Positions 36,801-45,236 of a stretch of DNA of 46,690 bases are shown here, in pieces. The DNA comes from Purshia tridentata. Its lineage: Eukaryota > Streptophyta > Magnoliopsida > Rosales > Rosaceae. The number at the start of each line of letters is the position of its first letter. Position 1 is the first letter of the stretch. The notes beneath the pieces are model-generated. The model worked only from the letters and a program-made list of their open reading frames with translations. It was not told where the DNA came from and did not search any database. The translations under genes and the position numbers were made by a program. Location of the stretch: NCBI GenBank assembly GCA_003254885.1, contig QANT01007065.1, forward strand, positions 1 to 46,690, read 5' to 3'.

Positions 36801-37786
36801 TGTGCGATTATGCTATACCGATTATGATATATGAACATTTCATAGCTAATGCACTATAATAAAATTGGAAAATTTAGTTTCACAAAAAGAGGTATTAATT
36901 GGATAATAAGGACTAACATGTTTCGATTTTAACAAAAAGTTCATTTTTAAGTGTAACTATTGTCCATTTAGTTCTTATTGTCTAATTTCTACTTCTTTTT
37001 TTGTACAATTAATAATAATCCTTATTGTCTATTGTTGTTGTAGTGACGATAGGGTGGAATATTGGCAACTCAATCAAGCTTGCTAGCTCAAAGGTTTCTA
37101 CTTACCATTAGCTAGCCATCGTTTGTGTTGGGTCGCAAGGGTAAGACGCGAGGAGAGTGACCCCTAGAATTGAAAAAATATAGGATGACTGAAATTTCAC
37201 AGAAGAATTCTTGTGATCTGACTAATTAGACATACATTGGCAAGCGTAGTTCTATCTCCCTCACGTACTGTACTCCTTTAATTTGATCAATTCGAGTTGA
37301 TATGTATTCTACTCACATCACCCAAAACTCGATCTCCAACTTTTACAAAGATTGTATCCTCAGCATCATCATATATCATCTGTGATGCAACTATTCGTGC
37401 GCGTCTTCATCTAGCTAACACCTAATTATATCCAAAGTTGACATTCCCCTTCATGCATCCCTCACAGTATGTGTAAAACAGGGGCATTTTCGTCCGCACA
37501 AAAAAAGCTAATGCACGTACCCTACATTGTTGGTACTTTAACATTTCTCAATGCCTCTTATAATCCACTTTCGGCCACGTTTGGCTTATCTCTATGGTAT
37601 CTTAGATTCTTGGCCCAACTAGCTAGCTAAGGTAAATAAGGGATGCATATTAGTAAGCCACACAAGTCACTTTCACATCAAGGGTAGTTTGGGCATCAAT
37701 CCAAAATAAAGGAACCTTCCGCTTTCCATTCCCTTTTCTCCATTAAGCTATGCATATAATATGCAGAAGTTCCCATATGTCTAGCC

Positions 37787-37794
37787 TATATATA
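37787..37794 (+). promoter_or_regulatory. Probable TATA box of the plus-strand glutaredoxin
   Basis: TATATATA in the context AGCCTATATATACATATCCTC. A CA-rich leader of about 270 bases follows up to the ATG at 38092. The leader is pyrimidine/CA-rich and lacks the long AT runs seen elsewhere, as expected of a 5' UTR. Confidence 0.55.
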
Positions 37795-38091
37795 CATATC
37801 CTCACAAGCCATCCAAATCCAAACCCACCAAGCTATCTACTACTGCTAAGTTACTAATACAAACTTCATACCCTACATTTGCTCGCTCGATTTCCCACAA
37901 TTTTCCCTAATCACTTTCCCATCTAGCTAATTTCTTGGCTTCCAAAAAAAAACCCCATTACTTCACCCTAATCCCATCTCAATATCACATATCTTTGACA
38001 ACTACATTTTACTTAGGCACTTACATTACACTTTGTGGGTACATTTGAATTTCTTGCTAGCCTGCTATTTGGGATTAATTAGCGTTTTGAA

Positions 38092-38400
38092 ATGGATCGC
38101 GTAGCAAAATTGGCATCACAAAAGGCGGTGGTTATCTTCAGCAAGAGCTCGTGCTGCATGTCCCATGCAATCAAGAGACTGTTCTACGAACAAGGGGTGA
38201 GCCCTGCCATCTACGAGCTCGACGAGGAGTCGAGGGGGAAGGAGATGGAGTGGGCTTTGATGAGGCTGGGCTGCCAGCCCTCCGTGCCGGCGGTCTTCAT
38301 TGGTGGCAAGTTTGTGGGCTCAGCGAACACAGTCATGACCCTCCATCTTAATGGTTCTCTAAAGAAGTTGCTAAAAGATGCGGGAGCCTTATGGCTTTAG
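38092..38400 (+). CDS. CC-type (class III) glutaredoxin, CCMS active site
   Basis: An intronless frame of 102 aa, colinear with the glutaredoxin at 33355 (identical length, shared [19 protein letters not shown] and MTLHL/MSLHL blocks). The active site is CCMS (residues 21-24), so the resolving Cys of the paralog's CCMC is Ser here and the protein would be monothiol in that motif. The C-terminus GALWL keeps the ALWL motif known to mediate TOPLESS-type co-repressor contact in ROXY proteins. It is noticeably GC-rich compared with its flanks, as is common for this family. The start is the first ATG after a probable TATA and leader, and matches the paralog. Confidence 0.96.
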   Translation: MDRVAKLASQKAVVIFSKSSCCMSHAIKRLFYEQGVSPAIYELDEESRGKEMEWALMRLGCQPSVPAVFIGGKFVGSANTVMTLHLNGSLKKLLKDAGALWL

Positions 38401-40134
38401 CAAACATTAAATATGGAGCCTTATGCAGCCTAGCTAATAGCTAGTTCTATATATATAATATGATCAGTCTAAAATAATTAAGGTTATAAACTGATCATGA
38501 GTTGTAATTTCCTTTTGATTTTCTCTTGCACCCAGCGGCACCTTAATTAAGTACATTGTAAGAAAATTAAGTAAGATATATATAGAGCTAGCACACCACC
38601 CAATTTCAAGTGTGTGGTTATAACTTGTAACTCTCTACATCACTTTTGAGTGTACACTTTAACACTACTTAATTAATTATATATATAGTCATGATCGAGC
38701 TTTTAATTTCACTGAAAAAGTGAGTACGTATGTATTATACTTTCTTGATATAAGAATTATATTAATATATTTACTGATCAATCACATTTTTTATCACATC
38801 TTTCGTAAAAACGAAATCATATATTCTCACTCATGTATAAATTAATATGCCTCAACCAAATGAGATGTAAGTAGGTGAACGAATTTGCGTGTTACAATAC
38901 ACACTATACATATATATTGGTAAATGTGTGCCATAGTTTTGAAGTAGCAGAAGCACATTAAATCAAGTGAGCGTAATTAACTAAGAAATCAAATAAATGG
39001 AAATTAAAAAGATTAAGAGCATGATTGGCAGTGGTCACATGATAATATAATATACAGGATGCTTAATTTTTCAGTGAAGTGAGGTGAGACATGTCATTAA
39101 TTAGTGCTTGCCGTGTAAGGCTATCATGGAATGAGATATTGGATAGGCCAGGGCTGAAGATTCTGAGGTTGGGGTTTGGGTAAATGTGCGTGACGTAGCA
39201 CCCTTACAAATTTTCCTTTCGAATAAACTCTGAAATTCTGCAACAATTACGTGGTGATATTAGTGGTGGTGGTGGTGGTGGTGGTGGTGATGGTGGTGGT
39301 GCATATATACCTGCTTAATTTATATTAATGTTCCATTCATTTTACAATATAATGTCTTGTCAATCAAAGTGAATATATAATATTCTTTCGCTGATGCATG
39401 CATATATATTATATATATGTCTAAATTAATTAAAAATGAATCAATAATTAATTATTTTAATGGAGCTAGCTATATATATACATATATTCTTGTTAGTGTT
39501 ATGTTCCATCACGCATGCCCCTTTCGATGTTTGTGGGGTTCATCCGGACAGCCCCAAAGGTTAAATAAAAAATCTGCAGAGAGATTAAATCGATGATCCG
39601 TACACATTATTTCCAATCACACCTGAGCACCATTTGGTATTCTTGTACAGAATCCATGAAGTTATATGTCACTAACCAAAGTGATTCTTTGCATTATCAT
39701 CTTCTTTTACGTGGAGGGTACATATATAAATATTGATTAGTTATTACCAAATATATATATATATATATATATATCAATTTTTCCTAAACATAAAAACCCA
39801 CCAATGCAAATAGCTGTCATAAGGTCCTCATCCAATTAAAGGCGGAGCTATGATATAAAATTTAATTAGGTGTAAGGCCGGGGATAAATGAGAAAAGAGA
39901 AGTGGGTTTATGGAGGATGGAGTGGACTGGAGCTGGGGCTAGCCAGTTAGGGCAGGCTGAACATCGATCATGATAGTTAGGGTGGATTCCGATCTATTAG
40001 GCTCAACCAATCACTGGCTTTGTCATTGAAATTTTTATATATGTGGTCAGTAACTATGTACATGTAACATTAGTGGAGCTCTTTGTATAATGTCCATTAC
40101 TTATCAAAAATCAGCCAAAAAGAGATCGAGATAG
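38401..40134. other. Intergenic region, glutaredoxin / LTR array
   Basis: AT-rich sequence with the 3' UTR of the plus-strand glutaredoxin at its start. It holds a GGT trinucleotide run near 39262-39301 and an AT run near 39749-39773. No coding or transposon features were seen before the LTR begins at 40135. Confidence 0.6.
39262..39301. repeat. (GGT)n microsatellite
   Basis: About 13 GGT units with one GAT interruption, in otherwise AT-rich DNA. It is not part of a recognisable reading frame. Confidence 0.95.
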
Positions 40135-40861
40135 TGTTGGGATTGGTCCAGCCCATGAGGTTTAATTGAAGATCTAGAATATTCTTTGGTTCATGATGGC
40201 TGGGTATACTTGGAATTAATGCTCTTATTCTAGATAATTCCATATTTAGAATACTGGGCATGATTTTCCAGCCTATGATTTGCAAAGATATTTTGGTGGC
40301 TAGCACTTGCATTTGATAACCTAGAATCTTCTACTTCTTTCTAGTTAGTGCAAGTTGGCTAAAATTCAAGAAGTTTGTAGAGAATTCTACAAGGCTTGGG
40401 TGGTGGACTTTTCTCCAAGTTTCTAGAAGGATCCATGAGTTGGTGGACTTTTCTCCAAGTTGCTAGAAGGATCCATCCATGGCTATAAAAGGAGGATGAG
40501 GCTTGGCATTTAAGATCAAGCTATCAAGGCCTTCTCAAGGTCTTCAACTCAAGGTGTGAGAGTTCACTAAGGGAGTTGTGTGTGAGAGGGCAAGGCTTGG
40601 GTAGAGTAATCTTCTAGTTGAGAGAGGGTGTACAAGGGGTGTATCCTATTGGGTACAAGGGCTCGGGTTTGGGATTAAACTCTTGAGTGTAATTCTTGTA
40701 CAAGGTTATTTCTCTCATAGTGAAGGAAACTCTTCGTGGACGTAGGCAGGATTTTGCCGAACCACGTTAAATTCTTGGTGCTCTCTTGTTTTCTTTTATT
40801 GGCTTGTGTATTTTATTCTTCCATCACATATTTGTCGTGGCGAGGGGATTTATTCCCAACA
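40135..40861 (+). repeat. LTR 1 (727 bases)
   Basis: The first LTR of the array, from TGTTGGGATTGG to TTCCCAACA. It contains a TATA box (TATAAAA at 40484-40490). An internal near-duplicate of TGGTGGACTTTTCTCCAAGTT lies near 40400-40465. An apparent reading frame starting at 40736 lies in the R/U5 part and is repeated in all three LTRs, so it is not a gene. Confidence 0.93.
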
Positions 40862-40863
40862 AG

Positions 40864-40875
40864 TGGTATCAGAGC
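40864..40875 (+). other. Primer-binding site of internal region 1
   Basis: TGGTATCAGAGC, two bases after LTR 1, matches the standard plant retrotransposon primer site for initiator tRNA-Met. Confidence 0.9.
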
Positions 40876-40935
40876 AAGGTTCGTTGAGGTGTTCGACGTC
40901 ATTCGTACTAGTCGTTCCTCGTTCGTGGTTTCGTC

Positions 40936-41905
40936 ATAGCAGGAAATATTGTCTCCCAGTACAAGGTGGAGAGGTTTGATGGAAGGGGGAGCTTCACTCT
41001 ACGGCAAAGGAGAGTGAAGGACATCCTTATTCAACAAGGCCTAGCAAAAGCGTTGAAAGGAAATGATGGCAAGCCAGAAAAGATGTCTAATGATGAGCAT
41101 CGAAGAGGAAGACAAACTGCTAGGGGATCTAGTAGTCAAAGCAGGTCTAAATCCAAGGGCAGTGGAAAGGGCATACAATGCTACAAGTGCAAAGAGTGGG
41201 GCCACATGAAGAAAGACTGTCCGACTTGGAATAAGAAGGACAGTAATGGCTCGAATTGCTCCACTACAGCGGTAGCTGAAAGTTACGAAGAATTTGGAGA
41301 AATTCTCACTATCTCCAAAGGTAACACTTCTTCTCAAGATTGGATATTAGATTCAGGTTCTACAAATCACATTTGCTCCGTAAAAAATTATTTTGATACG
41401 TTCCAAGAGTCAAAGGGAAAAACATTCTCTTTGCCTGATGGGTCAAAATGTGACGTCAGGGGTATGGGAACGGTGAAGATCAAAATGTTTGATGGAGCGG
41501 TGCGCACTTTGGGTGGTGTGACGTATGTCCCAAAGCTGCGAAGGAATCTAATATCGCTGAGCCAATTGGACTCCCAGGGCTACAAGTGTTCTGTAGCAGG
41601 GGGAGCTCTGAAAATCACACATGGCTCTATGGTCCTGATGAAAGGAGAAGAGTGTGGTGGTTTGTATCATCTGATAGGGTATACTCAGACCTTGACGAAG
41701 AGTGGGAAACGGAGTGCACAGGATATCAAGTACTTGAGGCGAGTCTCGTTTTGCGGATAAGGCAGAGACAAAGAATACATGTTTCCCAGGTTCAGATGAT
41801 AGTGAGAAGGAAAATCCTGCTAGTGAAGGGGTCAAGTCAAGGTCCCTCTTCAGAGTTAACCGATGATTGGTTACTCGATGCAGCTACACATAAGTATTGG
41901 CCATT
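40936..41905 (+). pseudogene. Broken Gag-protease fragment, copy 1
   Basis: Aligned with copy 2, the start codon is ATA instead of ATG (40936-40938). An extra T in a TTTT run (41749-41752) shifts the frame, and translation would stop near 41758. Between these lie the zinc knuckle (CX2CX4HX4C), DSGS motif and pre-integrase segment, open from 40966 to 41760. Relative to copy 2, one Trp codon is Arg (W/R difference in the LxQRRVKD motif). The capsid part of Gag is missing, as in copy 2. Confidence 0.85.
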
Positions 41906-42046
41906 GTGAATCAGGGGGAGCAAGGACCATATTCTGATTCGGGTTATGTGTAGCTGGTACAAGGTCAAGGCCAATGGATAGCGTTTGTGGTATTTACAAA
42001 CGAACACTTAAAATAATATGAACTTCAGTTATTGAAGTGGAGGAGC

Positions 42047-42207
42047 GTAAATTTTGTACCGTGATCATTCATATATGAATAATGTTAAAATTTTTCTTCT
42101 CATATAATGTTTTTTTTAATTTTTTATTTTGATTGTTGTTTGCAATGTTTACCGTTTGTTAGAAACTTAAAATTGTGTTCTTAAAAAAAAATGTCGGATA
42201 AGCTAAT
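42047..42207 (+). other. Unrelated AT-rich segment replacing the polypurine tract of copy 1
   Basis: The two internal regions align up to GAAGTGGAGGAGCGTA. In copy 2 this leads into a polypurine tract and LTR 3. In copy 1 about 160 bases of AT-rich DNA, with T- and A-runs, stand between that point and LTR 2. No similarity to the rest of the element was seen. Confidence 0.75.
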
Positions 42208-43236
42208 TGTTGGGATTGGTCCAGCCCATGAGGTTTAATTGAAGATCTAGAATCTTCTACTTCTTTCTAGTTAGTGCAAGAGGTTTAATTGAAGATCTAG
42301 AATCTTCTACTTCTTTCTAGTTAGTGCAAGAGGTTTAATTGAAGATCTAGAATCTTCTACTTCTTTCTAGTTAATGCAAGTTGGCTAAAGTTCAAGAAGT
42401 TTGTAGAGAATTCTACAAGGCTTGGGTGGTGGACTTTTCTCCAAGTTTCTAGAAGGATCCAAGAGTTGATGGACTTTTCTCCAAGTTGCTAGAAGGATCC
42501 ATCCATGGCTATAAAAGGAGGATGAGGCTTGGCATTTAAGATCAAGCTATCAAGGCCTTCTCAAGGTCTTCAACTCAAGGTGTGAGAGTTCACTAAGGGA
42601 GTTGTGTGTGAGAGGGAAGGCAACTTAAGCAAGTTGTCTTCTCAAGGTCTTCAACTCAAGGTGTGAGAGTTCACTAAGGGAGTTGTATATGAGAGGGTAA
42701 GGCTTGGGTAGAGTAATCTTCTAATAGAATCTTCTACTTCTTTCTAGTTAGTGCAAGTTGTATGTGAGAGGGAAGGCAACTTAAGCAAGTTGTCTTCACA
42801 AGGTCTTCAACTCAAGGTGTGAGAATTCACTAAGGGAGTTGTGTGTGACCTTCTCAAGGTCTTCAACTCAAGGTGTGAGAGTTCACTAAGGGAGTTGTGT
42901 GTGACCTTCTCAGGGTCTTCAACTCAAGGTGTGAGAGTTCACTAAGGGAGTTGTGTGTGAGAGGGCAAGGCTTGGGTAGAGTAATCTTCTAGTTGAAAGA
43001 GGGTGTACAAGGGGTGTATCCTATTGGGTACAAGGGCTCGGGTTTGGGATTAAACTCTTGAGTGTAATTCTTGTACAAGGTTATTTCTCTCATAGTGAAG
43101 GAAACTCTTCGTGGACGTAGGCAGGATTTTGCCGAACCACGTTAAATTCTTGGTGCTCTCTTGTTTTCTTTTATTGGCTTGTGTATTTTATTCTTCCATC
43201 ACATATTTGTCGTGGCGAGGGGATTTATTCCCAACA
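42208..43236 (+). repeat. LTR 2, enlarged by internal repeats (1029 bases)
   Basis: It has the same ends as LTR 1 and LTR 3 but lacks the roughly 140 bases between GATCTAGAAT and the later CTAGAATCTTCTAC. It carries three copies of a 50-base unit (42231, 42281, 42331). It also has about five copies of a unit around TCTTCAACTCAAGGTGTGAG (near 42565, 42645, 42803, 42858 and 42915). TATA box at 42510-42516. Confidence 0.9.
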
Positions 43237-43238
43237 AG

Positions 43239-43250
43239 TGGTATCAGAGC
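43239..43250 (+). other. Primer-binding site of internal region 2
   Basis: TGGTATCAGAGC, two bases after LTR 2, identical to the site at 40864. Confidence 0.9.
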
Positions 43251-43310
43251 AAGGTTCGTTGAGGAGTTCGACGTCATTCGTACTAGTCGTTCCTCGTTCG
43301 TGGTTTCGTC

Positions 43311-44183
43311 ATGGCAGGAAATATTGTCTCCCAGTACAAGGTGGAGAGGTTTGATGGAAGGGGGAGCTTCACTCTATGGCAAAGGAGAGTGAAGGACATC
43401 CTTATTCAACAAGGCCTAACAAAAGCGTTGAAAGGAAAGGATGGCAAGCCAGAAAAGATGTCTAATGATGAGCATCGAAGGGGAAGACAAACTGCCAGGG
43501 GATCTAGTAGTCAAAGCAGGTCTAAATCCAGGGGCAGTGGAAAGGGCATACAATGCTACAGGTGCAAAGAGTGGGGCCACATGAAGAAAGACTGTCCGAC
43601 TTGGAATAAGAAGGACAGTAATGGCTCGAATTGCTCCACTACAGCGGTAGCTGAAAGTTACGAAGAATTTGGAGAAATTCTCACTATCTCCAAAGGTAAC
43701 ACTTCTTCTCAAGATTGGATATTAGATTCAGGTTCTACAAATCACATTTGCTCCGTAAAAAATTATTTTGATACGTTCCAAGAGTCAAAGGGAAAAACAT
43801 TCTCTTTGCCTGATGGGTCAAAATGTGACGTCAGGGGTATGGGAACGGTGAAGATCAAAATGTTTGATGGAGCGGTGCGCACTTTGGGTGGTGTGACGTA
43901 TGTCCCAAAGCTGCGAAGGAATCTAATATCGCTGAGCCAATTAGACTCCAAGGGCTACAAGTGTTCTGTAGCAGGGGGAGCTCTGAAAATCACACATGGC
44001 TCTATGGTCCTGATGAAAGGAGAAGAGTGTGGTGGTTTGTATCATCTGATAGGGTGTACTCAGACCTTGACGAAGAGTGGGAAACGGAGTGCACAGGATA
44101 TCAAGTACTTGAGGCGAGTCTCGTTTGCGGATAAGGCAGAGACAAAGAATACATGTTTCCCAGGTTCAGATGATAGTGAGTAG
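43311..44183 (+). CDS. Shortened Gag / protease-like / pre-integrase protein of Copia-like element, copy 2
   Basis: An intact frame of 290 aa, starting MAGNIVSQYKVERFDGRGSF. The Gag N-terminus runs directly into a basic, Ser/Arg-rich stretch, so the usual capsid region is absent. The zinc knuckle is C82-x2-C85-x4-H90-x4-C95. The retroviral-type protease motif D139-S-G-S142 lies in WILDSGSTNH. The segment LISLSQLD through GGLYHLIG is typical of the GAG-pre-integrase domain. The frame stops at a TAG that is AAG in copy 1, shortly before the shared end. It may bind element RNA through the knuckle, but catalytic capacity is doubtful: only a fragment of protease is visible and all polymerase functions are missing. 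Confidence 0.85.
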   Translation: MAGNIVSQYKVERFDGRGSFTLWQRRVKDILIQQGLTKALKGKDGKPEKMSNDEHRRGRQTARGSSSQSRSKSRGSGKGIQCYRCKEWGHMKKDCPTWNKKDSNGSNCSTTAVAESYEEFGEILTISKGNTSSQDWILDSGSTNHICSVKNYFDTFQESKGKTFSLPDGSKCDVRGMGTVKIKMFDGAVRTLGGVTYVPKLRRNLISLSQLDSKGYKCSVAGGALKITHGSMVLMKGEECGGLYHLIGCTQTLTKSGKRSAQDIKYLRRVSFADKAETKNTCFPGSDDSE

Positions 44184-44200
44184 GAAAATCCTGCTAGTGA

Positions 44201-44372
44201 AGGGGTCAAGTCAAGGTCCCTCTTCAGAGTTAACCGATGATTGGTTACTTGATGCAGCTACATATAAGCATTGGCCATTGTGAATTAGGGGTCAAGTCAA
44301 GGTCCCTCTTCAGAGTTAACCAATGATTGGTTACTCGATGCAGCTACACATAAGCATTGGCCATTGTGAATC
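44201..44372 (+). repeat. 86-base tandem duplication in internal region 2
   Basis: GGGTCAAGTCAAGGTCCCTC and following bases, ending near CATTGGCCATTGTGAAT, occurs twice in copy 2 and once in copy 1. It lies after the stop codon of the Gag frame, so it arose after the two internal regions separated. Confidence 0.88.
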
Positions 44373-44522
44373 AGGGGGAGCAAGGACCATATTCTGATTC
44401 GGGTTATGTGTAGCTGGTACAAGGTCAAGGCCAATGGATAGCGTTTGTGGTATTTACAAACACTTAAAATAATACGAACTTCAGTTATTGAAGTGGAGGA
44501 GCGTAGTTCTCCCTCATGGTCT

Positions 44523-44533
44523 GGAAGGGGAGA
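44523..44533 (+). other. Polypurine tract of internal region 2
   Basis: GGAAGGGGAGA directly before LTR 3, the expected plus-strand primer site. The matching tract is absent from copy 1. Confidence 0.8.
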
Positions 44534-44534
44534 T

Positions 44535-45236
44535 TGTTGGGATTGGTCCAGCCCATGAGGTTTAATTGAAGATCTAGAATATTCTTTGGTTCATGATGGC
44601 TGGGTATACTTGGAATTAATGCTCTTATTCTAGATAATTCCATATTTAGAATATTGGGCATGATTTTCCAGCCCATGATTTGCAAAGATATTTTGGTGGC
44701 TAGCACTTGCATTTGATAACCTAGAATCTTCTACTTCTTTCTAGTTAGTGCAAGTTGGCTAAAATTCAAGAAGTTTGTAGAGAATTCTACAAGGCTTAGG
44801 TGGTGGAATTTTCTCCAAGTTGCTAGAAGGTTCCATCCATGGCTATAAAAGGAGGATGAGGCTTGGCATTTAAGATCAAGGCAATTTAAGCAAGTTGTCT
44901 TTTCAAGGTCTTCAACTCAAAGTGTGAGAGTTCACTAAAGGAGTTGTGTGTGAGAGGGCAAGGCTCGGGTAGAGTAATCTTCTAGTTGAGAGAGGGTGTA
45001 CAAGGGGTGTATCCTATTGGGTACAAGGGCTCGGGTTTGGGATTAAACTCTTGAGTGTAATTCTTGTACAAGGTTATTTCTCTCATAGTGAAGGAAACTC
45101 TTCGTGGACGTAGGCAGGATTTTGCCGAACCACGTTAAATTCTTGGTGCTCTCTTGTTTTCTTTTATTGGCTTGTGTATTTTATTCTTCCATCTCATATT
45201 TAATATTTGTCGTGGCGAGGGGATTTATTCCCAACA
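44535..45236 (+). repeat. LTR 3 (702 bases)
   Basis: Full-length LTR with the same ends as LTR 1 and a similar layout. TATA box at 44844-44850. It differs from LTR 1 by a few small indels, such as an extra TTTAATA near 45207 and the loss of one TGGTGGACTTTTC repeat. Confidence 0.92.

Larger units (their letters stand above)
33664..38091. other. Divergent upstream region between the two glutaredoxins
   Basis: This 4.4 kb is very AT-rich, with many short TATATA runs (near 34554, 35296 and 36230). It serves as upstream region for both glutaredoxin genes. No exon, transposon terminus or long repeat could be supported. Short open frames are scattered and unlike known proteins. Confidence 0.6.
40135..45236 (+). 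mobile_element. Tandem array of non-autonomous Copia-like LTR element (LTR-int-LTR-int-LTR)
   Basis: Three long terminal repeats share the 5' end TGTTGGGATTGGTCCAGCCC and 3' end GGGGATTTATTCCCAACA (terminal inverted TGTTGGGA/TCCCAACA). They alternate with two internal regions. Each internal region begins with a primer-binding site TGGTATCAGAGC, complementary to the 3' end of initiator tRNA-Met. Each encodes only a shortened Gag zinc knuckle, a protease-like DSGS motif and a GAG-pre-integrase segment. No integrase, reverse transcriptase or RNase H is present, so any movement would need proteins from a related element. The outer flanks (GATAG left, TGTAT right) do not match, so there is no target-site duplication. 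The order zinc knuckle, protease, pre-integrase is that of Copia. Confidence 0.9.

Noticed and set aside
40736..40939. Small open frame with a hydrophobic segment, repeated at 43111 and 45104
   Set aside because: It lies in the same place within all three LTRs (R/U5 region), begins with a non-ATG codon, and has no family resemblance. It is repeated because the LTR is repeated.
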